Shown in pieces: positions 45,896-54,554 of a DNA stretch of 64,000 nt. Source of the stretch: an uncultured Pelagibacteraceae bacterium (GTDB lineage: Bacteria > Pseudomonadota > Alphaproteobacteria > Pelagibacterales > Pelagibacteraceae). Each line of letters begins with the position of its first letter. The first letter of the stretch is position 1. Below the pieces are notes generated by a model. The model was not told the DNA's origin. It saw only the letters and a list, made by a program, of their open reading frames with translations, and did no database searches. Location of the stretch: assembly GCA_902594655.1 (NCBI GenBank), contig CACJMW010000001.1, positions 44,892-108,891 on the forward strand. The letters are read 5' to 3'. Position numbers and translations under genes: made by a program.

Positions 45896-46295
45896 ACTTA
45901 AAATTTTTTGAAGTGAGACTTTTTTTTTTTTCGTAACTTAAATCTAAAAATTGACCACCTGCTATGCCTGTTTGTCCTGAACATCTTGAAAGAAAATTGA
46001 TTAATCTAGACTTAATTTTGTCTTCAACCTTAAAATTTTTATCACTAAGTATTTCAAATGCAGTTGTTAATAAAGAGTTACCTGCCAGTATTGCTGTCGA
46101 CTCTCCAAATTTTATATGAGTTGAAGCTTTGCCTCTCCTCAATTTATCATCATCCATACAAGGTAGATCATCATGAATAAGAGAATAGGCATGAATAGCT
46201 TCGACCGATGCTGCTAATAATAATAAATTATTTTTTTTAACATTAAAAATTTTACCTACATCAAAAATAATTTTTGATCTTATTTTTTTTTCCAC
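45885..46295 (-). pseudogene. ispA: IspA, middle segment (frame-split)
   Basis: 136 residues. SVEAIHAYSLIHDDLPCMDDDKLRRGK contains the first aspartate-rich motif DDLPCMDDD, which binds the magnesium-diphosphate, then HIKFGESTAILAGNSLLTTAFEI. The nominal ATG is inside the conserved GGKKIR start of the domain; removing one A from the A9 run (T-run 46283-46291) joins KYGLFPGGKKIRSKIIFDV in one frame with the N-terminal piece. The downstream break is at 45920-45931. Confidence 0.85.
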
Positions 46296-46410
46296 CAGGA
46301 AATAAACCGTATTTCATTGGGGCAATTAGTTCTTTAGAGTTTAATTTTGATAAATAACTTTTTAAATAAAAATTAACTCTTTTGGATAGTTTTTTTAGTT
46401 TTTTTTCCAT
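46261..46410 (-). pseudogene. ispA: IspA, N-terminal segment (frame-split)
   Basis: From ATG 46410 the frame reads MEKKLKKLSKRVNFYLKSYL, then MKYGLFPGGKKNKIKNYF and stops at 46261-46263. Up to GGKK it matches the IspA N-terminus; after that it is out of frame by the extra base in the A9 run at 46283-46291. The start lies 38 bp inside xseB, so the genes overlap. With both homopolymers shortened by one the gene would be a normal protein of about 290 residues. Confidence 0.75.
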
Positions 46411-46636
46411 TATTAATAATTTCGTCAATTCTATCTTTTGTTTTTTTTGATATTAATCTTGTTTCTTGGTGAAATTTTTTTTCTATGAAGTTATTTAACT
46501 TTATTAATACTTGATAATCTTCAATAAAGTCTTCTAAACTCTTTTTTTCTAAGTTATCAATAATCTTATTCGCCAAACTATTTAGCTCCTCCAACGATTT
46601 AGTTTCAATATCAACTAGTAAATTTTTATCTTTCAT
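46373..46636 (-). CDS. xseB: Exodeoxyribonuclease VII small subunit
   Basis: 87 residues. ETKSLEELNSLANKIIDNLE and SLEDFIEDYQVLIKLNNFIEK are the two helices of XseB (the family has a SFEEALxELExIVxxLE-type start and SLEESLxxYExGxxL). It is the regulatory partner of XseA, the large subunit not found here. Placement before ispA-dxs supports the call, which is otherwise only moderate because the family is short and divergent. Its 3' end overlaps the start of ispA. Confidence 0.8.
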   Translation of the reverse strand: MKDKNLLVDIETKSLEELNSLANKIIDNLEKKSLEDFIEDYQVLIKLNNFIEKKFHQETRLISKKTKDRIDEIINNGKKTKKTIQKS

Positions 46637-46656
46637 ATATTAGTTGGTATTATTAT

Positions 46657-47589
46657 ATGAAAAACAATCTTTCAAATATTAAAAAAGCAATAAAATATCT
46701 AGATAAAAACCAATGTATAGCTATACCGACAGAAACTGTATATGGCCTTGCAGCAAATGCTTACTCCTCGGTTGCTACAGAAAAAATATATAAATTAAAA
46801 AAAAGACCAAAAAAAAACCCTCTCATAGTTCACTATTTTGATCTTGAATTATTAAAGAAAGATTGCGAGATAAATGATCTTTTTTTAAAATTATATAAGA
46901 AATATTCACCTGGTCCTATTTCATATATTTTAAAGCTAAAAAAAAATAGTTTAATTTCCAAAAATGTCACAAACAAAAAAAATACTTTAGCAGTAAGATT
47001 TCCAAAACATCGTTTAACAAGAAATTTATTAAAAAGATTGAATTACCCTTTGGCAGCGCCTAGTGCAAATATTTCTACAAAAATTAGTCCTGTTTCAAAA
47101 AAAGATGTAAAAGAAGAATTTGGAAAAAAAATAAGACTGATACTTGATGGTGGTCAATCAAGAATTGGGGTTGAGTCAACTATTATAAACTTAATTAATA
47201 AACCTCAAGTTCTAAGACTAGGAGGGATCCCAAAAGAAAAAATTAAAAAATATTTAAATTCACACCTTGCATATAAAAAAAAATCAGTTGTCAAATCTCC
47301 CGGTCAAGAAAAAACCCATTATTCACCATACATAAAATTGAGACTAAATATCAAAAATCCAAATATACATGAAGCTTATGTTCTAATTAGAAAAAGAAAA
47401 AAAATTAGTTCAAACTATTTTTATTTATCTAAAAATAATAATTTAAAAGAAGCAGCAAAAAATTTATATAAAACTTTAAGATTAATAAAAAAAAAAAAAT
47501 ATAAAAGTATAGCTGTTGAAAAAATTCCTAATGTAGGATTTGGGGAAGTAATTAATGATAGATTAAAAAGAGCTTCTAATTTCAAATGA
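46657..47589 (+). CDS. Threonylcarbamoyl-AMP synthase (Sua5 type)
   Basis: 310 residues. The YrdC domain (about 1-195) opens KAIKYLDKNQCIAIPTETVYGLA, with KRPKKNPLIVHYFD and LAAPSANISTKISPVSK. The linker motif SPGQEKTHYSPYIKLRL and the extra C-terminal domain (about 225-310) show the two-domain Sua5 form rather than the short TsaC. It makes threonylcarbamoyl-AMP for t6A37 of ANN-decoding tRNAs. It starts 20 bp from the divergent xseB. The stop overlaps the ABC ATPase start by 4 bp. Confidence 0.93.
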   Translation: MKNNLSNIKKAIKYLDKNQCIAIPTETVYGLAANAYSSVATEKIYKLKKRPKKNPLIVHYFDLELLKKDCEINDLFLKLYKKYSPGPISYILKLKKNSLISKNVTNKKNTLAVRFPKHRLTRNLLKRLNYPLAAPSANISTKISPVSKKDVKEEFGKKIRLILDGGQSRIGVESTIINLINKPQVLRLGGIPKEKIKKYLNSHLAYKKKSVVKSPGQEKTHYSPYIKLRLNIKNPNIHEAYVLIRKRKKISSNYFYLSKNNNLKEAAKNLYKTLRLIKKKKYKSIAVEKIPNVGFGEVINDRLKRASNFK

Positions 47590-48323
47590 CAAATTTAGTC
47601 GATGTTAAAAATTTAAAAAAAAACTATTCCTCTAAAGAGGCGGTTAAGAACATCTCTTTTAGTATTAAAGAGAATGAAATTTTGGGACTATTAGGGCCTA
47701 ATGGATCTGGAAAAACTACAACAATCGGAATGCTTTTAGGTCTTTTAAAGCCTACATCTGGAGAAATAAAAATAGATAATATGTTTTTTGAAAAGAATCG
47801 AATAGAGATTCTAAGTAAAATTAATTTTATATCTCCTTATATAGAATTACCAAAAAAACTTACAGTAAAACAAAATTTAATTGTTTATGGTAAATTATAT
47901 AATATTCAAAATTTACAAGATAGAATTGAGTACTTAACTGAAAAGTTAAGGCTTGAGGACCTATTAAATAGAATTACAGGTGAACTTTCGTCAGGTCAAA
48001 AAAATAGGGCAAGTTTAGCTAAAGCATTAATTAATAAACCAAAAGTATTATTTCTTGATGAACCAACTGCATCTTTAGATCCTGAAATAGGTGACTTTGT
48101 AAGAAGTTTTTTAGAAAATTATAAACAAGAAAATAAAATTTCGATTTTATTAGCTTCTCATAATATGAGTGAAGTTAGCAGATTATGCAAGTCGGTACTA
48201 ATGATGAAAAATGGTATTATTGTTGATGCGGGTACTCCAGAATTTCTGATTGATAAACATGGACGTAAAAATTTAGAGGAAGTTTTTCTTAAACTATCAA
48301 GAGGCAACAATGAATCTAATTAG
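47586..48323 (+). CDS. ABC-2-type exporter ATPase
   Basis: 245 residues. Walker A GPNGSGKT at 37-44, signature LSSGQ at 134-138, Walker B VLFLDEP at 154-160, switch His in LLASHNMSEV. The class is that of NodI/CcmA/DrrA ATPases that power ABC-2 permeases. The substrate is unknown. It overlaps the permease by 14 bp downstream and Sua5 upstream, so all three are one unit. Comparable pairs export drugs, polysaccharide or lipid. Confidence 0.88.
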   Translation: MTNLVDVKNLKKNYSSKEAVKNISFSIKENEILGLLGPNGSGKTTTIGMLLGLLKPTSGEIKIDNMFFEKNRIEILSKINFISPYIELPKKLTVKQNLIVYGKLYNIQNLQDRIEYLTEKLRLEDLLNRITGELSSGQKNRASLAKALINKPKVLFLDEPTASLDPEIGDFVRSFLENYKQENKISILLASHNMSEVSRLCKSVLMMKNGIIVDAGTPEFLIDKHGRKNLEEVFLKLSRGNNESN

Positions 48324-49101
48324 AATTTATGGTCTTTTCTTAAGACATTTTTATTTAATTACCAGATCATTTCCAAGAGTTTTAGATTTAATCTATTGGC
48401 CTACAATTCAAATAACTTTATGGGGATTTATTTCTAATTTTTTTGCTACATATAGTACCTATTATAATAATGCAGTTGGAATAATTTTAACATGTGCAAT
48501 TCTTTATGATTTTTTATTTAGAACAAGCATTGGGTTTAATATGCTTTTCTTAGAAGAAATATGGAGTAGAAATTTTACAAATTTATTTATTTCACCAATG
48601 AGGATAAGTGAGATAATTACATCTCTTGTTGGTACTGCTTTAATTAGAGCTTTAATTGGTTTGGTGCCTGCAATATTACTAACTTCACCATTATTTGGAA
48701 TTTCAATACTTAATCTTGGTATAAATTTATTTTTTCTTTTTTTAAGTTTATATATATTTGGAATTACTTTAGGTATATTAGTATCTGCGGGTCTACTAAG
48801 ATTTGGACCATCCTTTGAAAATATTGCTTGGTCTACAATGTTTCTCATAGCTCCTTTTGGATGTGTATATTACCCTGTTGATATTTTACCAAATGTTTTT
48901 CAAAAAATTGCATACAGTATGCCTCTGGTTTATGTCTTTGAAGAGGCTAGAAGAATACTTGTTGATCAAACAGTAAATACAAGAAATATTTATTTCGCAT
49001 TTATTCTTAACGTTGTTTATCTTACAGTTGCAATAAGCTTATTTTATTACTCTTTCAATCAAGCCAGAAAAAAGGGTACATTAATAAATATAGGAGAATG
49101 A
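48310..49101 (+). CDS. ABC-2-type exporter permease
   Basis: 263 residues with about six membrane helices. FPRVLDLIYWPTIQITLWGF is the first helix region of ABC-2 permeases; WSRNFTNLFISPMRISEIIT follows the usual EIWERT-like cytoplasmic motif (here EEIWSRN), and APFGCVYYPVDILP with VFEEARRIL is conserved near the C-terminus. It pairs with the ATPase at 47586. The gene stops next to the CCA end of tRNA-Arg on the opposite strand. Confidence 0.88.
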   Translation: MNLIRIYGLFLRHFYLITRSFPRVLDLIYWPTIQITLWGFISNFFATYSTYYNNAVGIILTCAILYDFLFRTSIGFNMLFLEEIWSRNFTNLFISPMRISEIITSLVGTALIRALIGLVPAILLTSPLFGISILNLGINLFFLFLSLYIFGITLGILVSAGLLRFGPSFENIAWSTMFLIAPFGCVYYPVDILPNVFQKIAYSMPLVYVFEEARRILVDQTVNTRNIYFAFILNVVYLTVAISLFYYSFNQARKKGTLINIGE

Positions 49102-49178
49102 TGGTGCGCCCGCAAGGAGTCGAACCCTGAACCTCCAGAGCCGAAATCTGGCGCTCTATCCAGTTGAGCTACGAGCGC
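49102..49178 (-). tRNA. tRNA-Arg (anticodon UCG)
   Basis: 77 nt on the minus strand. Acceptor GCGCTCG pairs with CGGGCGC (one U-G); D arm TAGCTCAACTGGATAGAGC; anticodon stem CCAGA/TCTGG with loop TTTCGGC, so anticodon TCG reading CGA; T arm with loop TTCGACT. Discriminator A and CCA (49104-49102) are encoded. It follows directly after the end of the ABC permease gene on the other strand. Confidence 0.95.
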
Positions 49179-49191
49179 ATTATGTATTAAT

Positions 49192-49197
49192 ATTATA
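49192..49197 (-). promoter_or_regulatory. Possible -10 box of tRNA-Arg
   Basis: TATAAT, a perfect consensus on the minus strand, 13 nt before the tRNA 5' end. There is no matching -35 box in the overlapping 5' end of rluD, so support is limited in an AT-rich background. Confidence 0.35.
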
Positions 49198-49201
49198 ATA
49201 T

Positions 49202-50179
49202 ATGAAAAATATCATTAATTTTATTGTTGAGGAAAATTCAGATAAAAAAAGGATTGATATATTTATTTTTGATAAATGTATCCAACTTAGCCGGACAAGA
49301 ATCAAAAATTTGATTTTAGATAAAAAGCTTAAAATTAATGGAAAAATTAATAATGTTCCCTCAAAAAAAATAAGTAAAGGAGATAGTATTTCTTTAGAAA
49401 TACCTGAGCCAAAACAAGTTTCATTAATACCATTTAATTTTAAATTAGAAATTATTTATGAGGATGACGATTTAATTATAATCAATAAACCTGCAGGAAT
49501 ATCTATGCATCCAGGTCCAGGCAACTATAATAATACAGTTGTTAATGCATTAATGAACTATGATAAAATAAAATTATCAAGTATTGGCGATAAACTTAGA
49601 CCTGGAATAATTCATAGAATAGATAAAGATACATCAGGACTAGTTGTAATAGCTAAAAATAATTTAAGTCATGAAAATATTTCAAAACAATTCAGTGACC
49701 ATTCTATTGATAGAGTTTATAATGCACTTGTATGGGGCAAATTAAGACCACAATCTGGAATAATAAGGACTCTAATTACAAGAAGTTCTAAAAATAGACA
49801 AATTATGGATATTAGTTTTACAAAAGGAAGGAGGGCTATAACTAATTACAAAACTATTAAAGTTTTTGAAGGTAAAAATGTCCCAACACTTAGCTTAGTT
49901 GAATGTAAGCTTGAAACGGGCAGGACGCATCAAATTAGAGTACATATGAGTTTCAAAGGTAATCAAATAGTTGGAGATAAAAAATATAAAAAAAAATATA
50001 AAAAATTAAAAAGCGTTAGTGACGAAATAAATGATAATTTAATTAAATTAGATAGACAATTTTTGCATGCTAAAATACTAGGATTTAATCATCCTAAATC
50101 TGGAAAAAGACTTTTTTTTGAGTCGAATTTGCCAGAAGATTTAAAGAAAATAATCAATGTGCTTGAAAAATCTAGATAA
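49202..50179 (+). CDS. rluD: 23S rRNA pseudouridine synthase, RluD family
   Basis: 325 residues. An S4 RNA-binding domain covers about 15-75 (IQLSRTRIKNLILDKKLKIN). The catalytic motif is GIIHRIDKDTSGLVVIAK at about 136-153 with the Asp in HRIDKDTSG; MHPGPGN precedes it and LETGRTHQIRVHMS follows. RluD-type enzymes modify helix 69 of 23S rRNA. RluC/RluD discrimination is from MHPGPGNYNNTVVNALM, which favours RluD. It is next to rpoH. Confidence 0.9.
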   Translation: MKNIINFIVEENSDKKRIDIFIFDKCIQLSRTRIKNLILDKKLKINGKINNVPSKKISKGDSISLEIPEPKQVSLIPFNFKLEIIYEDDDLIIINKPAGISMHPGPGNYNNTVVNALMNYDKIKLSSIGDKLRPGIIHRIDKDTSGLVVIAKNNLSHENISKQFSDHSIDRVYNALVWGKLRPQSGIIRTLITRSSKNRQIMDISFTKGRRAITNYKTIKVFEGKNVPTLSLVECKLETGRTHQIRVHMSFKGNQIVGDKKYKKKYKKLKSVSDEINDNLIKLDRQFLHAKILGFNHPKSGKRLFFESNLPEDLKKIINVLEKSR

Positions 50180-50229
50180 TTAAGTGTTGTAAAAAATAAA
50201 TTGTTTATTAAATAAATATTTAAATAATT

Positions 50230-51123
50230 ATGAATAGTACAAAAACATATAATTTACCGATCCTTTCAAATGAAGGTGGATTAGGAGCATATCTTGCTCA
50301 AATTAAAAAATTTCCTATGCTTGATGCAGAGGAAGAATATATGTTGGCTAAAAATTGGAAAAACACAGGCAATGTTAAATCTGCTGAAAAACTAGTTACT
50401 AGTCATCTAAGATTAGTTGCTAAAATTGCAATGGGATATAAAGGTTATGGATTGCCATTAAATGAGATGATCTCGGAAGGTAACGTGGGATTAATGCAAG
50501 CAGTTAAAAAATTTGAACCGGATAAAGGATTTAGATTAGCAACTTATGCGATGTGGTGGATCAAAGCTGCGATACAAGAATACATTCTACGTTCTTGGAG
50601 TTTAGTTAAAATTGGTACTACAACTGCTCAGAAAAAATTATTTTTTAATCTAAAGAAAATTAAAAGTCAAATTGCTCCTGACACAGAAGGAGACTTACGG
50701 AATGAAGATGTGAAAAATATTGCAGAAAGATTAGATGTAAGTGAGAACGAAGTTGTTTCAATGAATAGACGTTTAGCTGGAAAAGAACACTCTTTAAATG
50801 CTCCGATTGGAGAGGATGGTGATGAATGGCAAGATTGGGTAATTGATCAAAGTATGGATCAGGAATTAAAGATCGCTCAACAGGAAGAGATGGAACAACG
50901 AAAAGATTTATTATCTGACTCAATAAAAATTTTAAATGACCGAGAAAAAGAAATTTTATATTCTCGAAGACTAAATGATAATCCGAGTACTTTGGAAGAG
51001 TTAAGTAAAAAATTCAAAATAAGCAGAGAAAGAATTAGACAAATTGAAAATAAAGCATTTGAAAAATTACAAAAGCATATGCTAAACTCTGCAAAATCTA
51101 AAAATTTATTACCAGCTAATTAA
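50230..51123 (+). CDS. rpoH: RNA polymerase sigma-32 (heat-shock) factor RpoH
   Basis: 297 residues. Region 2 reads [20 protein letters not shown] followed by [20 protein letters not shown] and [22 protein letters not shown]; the RpoH box stretch [12 protein letters not shown] is clear; region 4 is LDEL-type [20 protein letters not shown]. RpoH directs chaperone and protease genes such as ftsH, degP and hflKC of this window (inference). The 50-bp gap before it has no clear Shine-Dalgarno. It overlaps the convergent purA by 4 bp. Confidence 0.96.
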   Translation: MNSTKTYNLPILSNEGGLGAYLAQIKKFPMLDAEEEYMLAKNWKNTGNVKSAEKLVTSHLRLVAKIAMGYKGYGLPLNEMISEGNVGLMQAVKKFEPDKGFRLATYAMWWIKAAIQEYILRSWSLVKIGTTTAQKKLFFNLKKIKSQIAPDTEGDLRNEDVKNIAERLDVSENEVVSMNRRLAGKEHSLNAPIGEDGDEWQDWVIDQSMDQELKIAQQEEMEQRKDLLSDSIKILNDREKEILYSRRLNDNPSTLEELSKKFKISRERIRQIENKAFEKLQKHMLNSAKSKNLLPAN

Positions 51124-52412
51124 ACGTTAAAAGGATCTTCTATTAGGATTGTATCTTTTCTTTCAGGACTTGTAGATATCGCGGATACTTTTGCTTCAAC
51201 GAAATCCTCAATAAATTTTATATATTCTTGGGCTTTCTTTGGTAGATCAGAAAATTTTTTAATCCCACATGTTGAAGAGTTCCAACCTTTAAAGGATTTA
51301 TATATTGGCGTAACTTTAAATTGCTGTTCAGAAGATGCTGGTAAGTAATCTATTTTTTCTCCATTTAAATTATAGGCAATACAAACATTTATCTCTTCAA
51401 ATTCATCTAAAACGTCTAATTTAGTCAAAGCGATTCCATTAATTCCTGAAGTTTTTATTGTTTGTTTTACAAGCACACCATCAAACCAGCCACATCTTCT
51501 TTTTCTACTTGTAACTGTACCAAATTCTTTACCTCTTACTCCAAGTTTTTCCCCATTTTCATTTTTAAGTTCAGTTGGAAAAGGTCCTTCTCCAACTCTT
51601 GTTGTGTAAGCTTTTGTAATTCCTAATATGTAATTAATAGTATTTATACCACAACCCGTGCCAGTAGCTGCAGAAGATGCTACCGTATTGGATGATGTTA
51701 CAAAAGGATAAGTCCCATGATCTACATCTAGCAAAATTCCTTGTGCGCCTTCAAAGAGTATTTTTTTATCTTTTTTTTTAAATTCATTAATTTTTTTCCA
51801 AATAGGTTTGCTATACTTCAAAATTTTTGGAGCAATTTTTATTAGGTCTTCTTTAAGTTTTTGTTTACTATACTCTTTCACGCCCATACCTCTTCTTATA
51901 GAATTGTGATGCTCAAGAATAGTTGTTAGCTTAAGATCTAAATTTTGTTCAGATATCAAATCAATTACTCTTATTGATCTCCTTCCAGCTTTATCTTCAT
52001 AAGCGGGGCCTATCCCCCTTCTAGTTGTGCCTATTTTTAAATTTTTATCACTATCTTCTCTGATCGAATCTAATTCCCTATGAATTGGTAAAATTAAAGT
52101 CGCAGCCTCAGACAAAAATAAATTTTTCTCGTTTATATCAATACCTTCTTTTTTAATTTCTTCAATTTCATCAATTAATGCCCATGGATCAACTACAACA
52201 CCATTACCAATTATTGATATCTTATTTTTTCTAACTATTCCTGAAGGTAACAATCTTAGTTTATAAGTTTTTCCATCTATTACTAAAGTATGTCCCGCAT
52301 TATGACCACCTTGGAACCTTACTACAACATCAGCCTCACTAGATAACCAATCCACTATTTTTCCTTTGCCTTCATCTCCCCATTGTGATCCAACTACTAC
52401 TACATTTTTCAT
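51120..52412 (-). CDS. purA: Adenylosuccinate synthetase
   Basis: 430 residues. [21 protein letters not shown] (GTP loop with catalytic Asp), [10 protein letters not shown] (catalytic His), [40 protein letters not shown] and the C-terminal KLDVLD motif are all in place. It makes adenylosuccinate from IMP, Asp and GTP. It overlaps thiD by 4 bp and rpoH by 4 bp, and closes the long minus-strand tol-to-purA run. Confidence 0.97.
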   Translation of the reverse strand: MKNVVVVGSQWGDEGKGKIVDWLSSEADVVVRFQGGHNAGHTLVIDGKTYKLRLLPSGIVRKNKISIIGNGVVVDPWALIDEIEEIKKEGIDINEKNLFLSEAATLILPIHRELDSIREDSDKNLKIGTTRRGIGPAYEDKAGRRSIRVIDLISEQNLDLKLTTILEHHNSIRRGMGVKEYSKQKLKEDLIKIAPKILKYSKPIWKKINEFKKKDKKILFEGAQGILLDVDHGTYPFVTSSNTVASSAATGTGCGINTINYILGITKAYTTRVGEGPFPTELKNENGEKLGVRGKEFGTVTSRKRRCGWFDGVLVKQTIKTSGINGIALTKLDVLDEFEEINVCIAYNLNGEKIDYLPASSEQQFKVTPIYKSFKGWNSSTCGIKKFSDLPKKAQEYIKFIEDFVEAKVSAISTSPERKDTILIEDPFNV

Positions 52413-53221
52413 AAAAATTTATTCTTTATATTAATTGAATTAAGATGGTTGATTGGTCCATGTCCTTTACCATATTTTGGGGCGCTTTTTATTGCTTGGT
52501 TTACATATTTAATTGCTTTTTTACAAGATTTCTTTACCGATTTTCCACATGAGTAATAGGTAGCAATAGCTGAAGATAATGTACAACCTGTACCATGAGT
52601 ATGTTTTGATTTTATTTTTTTATTTTTAAAAACAAAAATCTTATTTTTTTCTATAAGTATATCATAAGTAAATTTTGATTTTAAATGGCCCCCTTTAATC
52701 AAAACATTTTTTGCTCCAATTTTAAGTAATTTTTTTCCCGCATCTATCATATCTTTTTTTGAACTAATTTTTTGATTTGCTAATAATTCTGCCTCGGGAA
52801 TATTGGGAGTGATTAAAGAGACTTTTTTTATCAATTTTTCTTTCAAAATTTTTATTGCTTTTTTATTTATTAGCTTAGCTCCTCCTTTGGCAACCATTAC
52901 TGGATCTAAAATAATTTTTTCGACTTTTATTTTTTTTATGGATTTTAAAACAGCATTTATTACGTTTGCGTTACTTAACATTCCAATTTTTATAACATCA
53001 GGCTTAATGTCTTTAGATGTAAACTCAATCTGTTTGGATATTTCTGCAGGAGAAATTGAAGATATCGAAATAACTCCAGTAGTATTTTGAGAAGTTATTG
53101 CTGTTATTGCCGTCATAGCATATGATCCTAATGAGCTAACTGTTTTAATGTCTGCCTGTATGCCTGCACCCCCAGATGAATCTGAACCAGCGATTATCAA
53201 AACTTTAGATTTTATTTTCAA
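52409..53221 (-). CDS. thiD: Hydroxymethylpyrimidine/phosphomethylpyrimidine kinase
   Basis: 270 residues of the ribokinase superfamily. [20 protein letters not shown] is the substrate site; [13 protein letters not shown] and the anion-hole stretch [20 protein letters not shown] with the catalytic Asp/Cys region (GTGC in place of the usual GTGD?) close it. ThiD phosphorylates HMP and HMP-P in thiamine synthesis or salvage. In HMP-dependent marine bacteria it allows salvage of precursors (known for SAR11); no other thi genes are in this window. It starts 1 nt after glmM. Confidence 0.93.
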   Translation of the reverse strand: MKIKSKVLIIAGSDSSGGAGIQADIKTVSSLGSYAMTAITAITSQNTTGVISISSISPAEISKQIEFTSKDIKPDVIKIGMLSNANVINAVLKSIKKIKVEKIILDPVMVAKGGAKLINKKAIKILKEKLIKKVSLITPNIPEAELLANQKISSKKDMIDAGKKLLKIGAKNVLIKGGHLKSKFTYDILIEKNKIFVFKNKKIKSKHTHGTGCTLSSAIATYYSCGKSVKKSCKKAIKYVNQAIKSAPKYGKGHGPINHLNSINIKNKFL

Positions 53222-53222
53222 T

Positions 53223-54554
53223 TTAATTTATAGATTTTTTTACAAGATTAATACATCTTGTCATTAATTTTTTATCATTAGTTTCGCACATAATTCTTAT
53301 TTTAGGTTCAGTTCCTGAGGCTCTCACAAGAATTCTTCCATTATCTTTTAAAATTTTTTTTGCACTAAGTATTGATTTTTTACACTTCCTAGAATTTATG
53401 ATTGATTTATCTTTGACAGAAATATTTAGAAGTTTCTGAGGGATTTGTTTAAAATTATTAAATAAATCACTGGCTTTTTTACCTTTTCTCATAGAATACA
53501 AAACTTCTAATGCAACAAGGATACCATCTCCCGTTGTTGCAAAATTGCCCAAAATAATATGGCCTGACTGTTCGCCACCTAAGTTACATTTATATTTTTT
53601 CATAGCTTCTTTGACATATCTATCACCAACATTGGCTCGTATAAATTTAATTTTTTTTTCTTTAAACAATTTTTCTAGTCCATAATTTGACATCTGTGTA
53701 CCAACAACTCCACCTTTTAAAATTTTTTTATTTTTCCAACGTAAAGCGATCATTGCGATAATTTGATCCCCATCAATTATTTTTCCTTTTTCATCACAAA
53801 TTATAATTCTATCTCCATCTCCATCTAAAGAAATTCCAAGGTTAACCTTTTTTTTATTTGAAAAATATTTAATTTTTTCTGGGAAGGTTGACCCACATTT
53901 AGAATTTATATTTAAACCATTTGGAGATGTGCCAATTTTATAGACATTAGCTCCTAATGATTTAAGTATTTTGGGCCCAGATTTATATCCAGCTCCATTA
54001 GCACAATCTATTGCTATTTTAAGACCCTTTAAAGAAAAGTTTCTAGGAAAATTACTTTTTAATATATTGATATAATCATCATTTGCATCCTCTAATCTTT
54101 TTACTCTTCCTAAAACATCAGGTCTGGTTAAGTGTTTTGAAATTTTTGTATCAATTAGTTTTTCTATTCTTTTTTCTATTTTGTCTGAAAGTTTCAATCC
54201 ATCAGGACCAAAAAGTTTAAGTCCATTGTCATAAAATGGATTATGTGATGCAGTAATCATAATCCCTAAATTTGCATTCATCTTTTTTGTTAACATTGCC
54301 AATCCATTTGTTGGCAAAGGACCAAGTGTATAAACGTGCATACCTGCTGAAGCTAAACCTGATACGAGTGCTGGTTCTAAAGTATAACCAGATAATCTGG
54401 TATCTTTAGCAATAATAGCTGTTTGTTTTTTTTTCTTCAAATTTCTAAAATATGTACCCACAGCAAGACCAAATTTAAAAAACATATCACCGTTTATTTT
54501 GTTTTGGTTTACTGTCCCTCGAATACCATCTGTGCCAAAATATCTTTTACTCAT
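53223..54554 (-). CDS. glmM: Phosphoglucosamine mutase
   Basis: 443 residues. Metal/phosphoserine loop MITASHNPFYDNGLKLFG (about 98-115, catalytic Ser in TASHNP), LDGDGDRIIICDEKG (metal ligands) and GEQSGHIIL, then VRASGTEPKIRIM near the end. It converts glucosamine-6-P to glucosamine-1-P for peptidoglycan and LPS. It overlaps folP by 4 bp, as the ftsH-folP-glmM order is widely conserved. Confidence 0.96.
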   Translation of the reverse strand: MSKRYFGTDGIRGTVNQNKINGDMFFKFGLAVGTYFRNLKKKKQTAIIAKDTRLSGYTLEPALVSGLASAGMHVYTLGPLPTNGLAMLTKKMNANLGIMITASHNPFYDNGLKLFGPDGLKLSDKIEKRIEKLIDTKISKHLTRPDVLGRVKRLEDANDDYINILKSNFPRNFSLKGLKIAIDCANGAGYKSGPKILKSLGANVYKIGTSPNGLNINSKCGSTFPEKIKYFSNKKKVNLGISLDGDGDRIIICDEKGKIIDGDQIIAMIALRWKNKKILKGGVVGTQMSNYGLEKLFKEKKIKFIRANVGDRYVKEAMKKYKCNLGGEQSGHIILGNFATTGDGILVALEVLYSMRKGKKASDLFNNFKQIPQKLLNISVKDKSIINSRKCKKSILSAKKILKDNGRILVRASGTEPKIRIMCETNDKKLMTRCINLVKKSIN

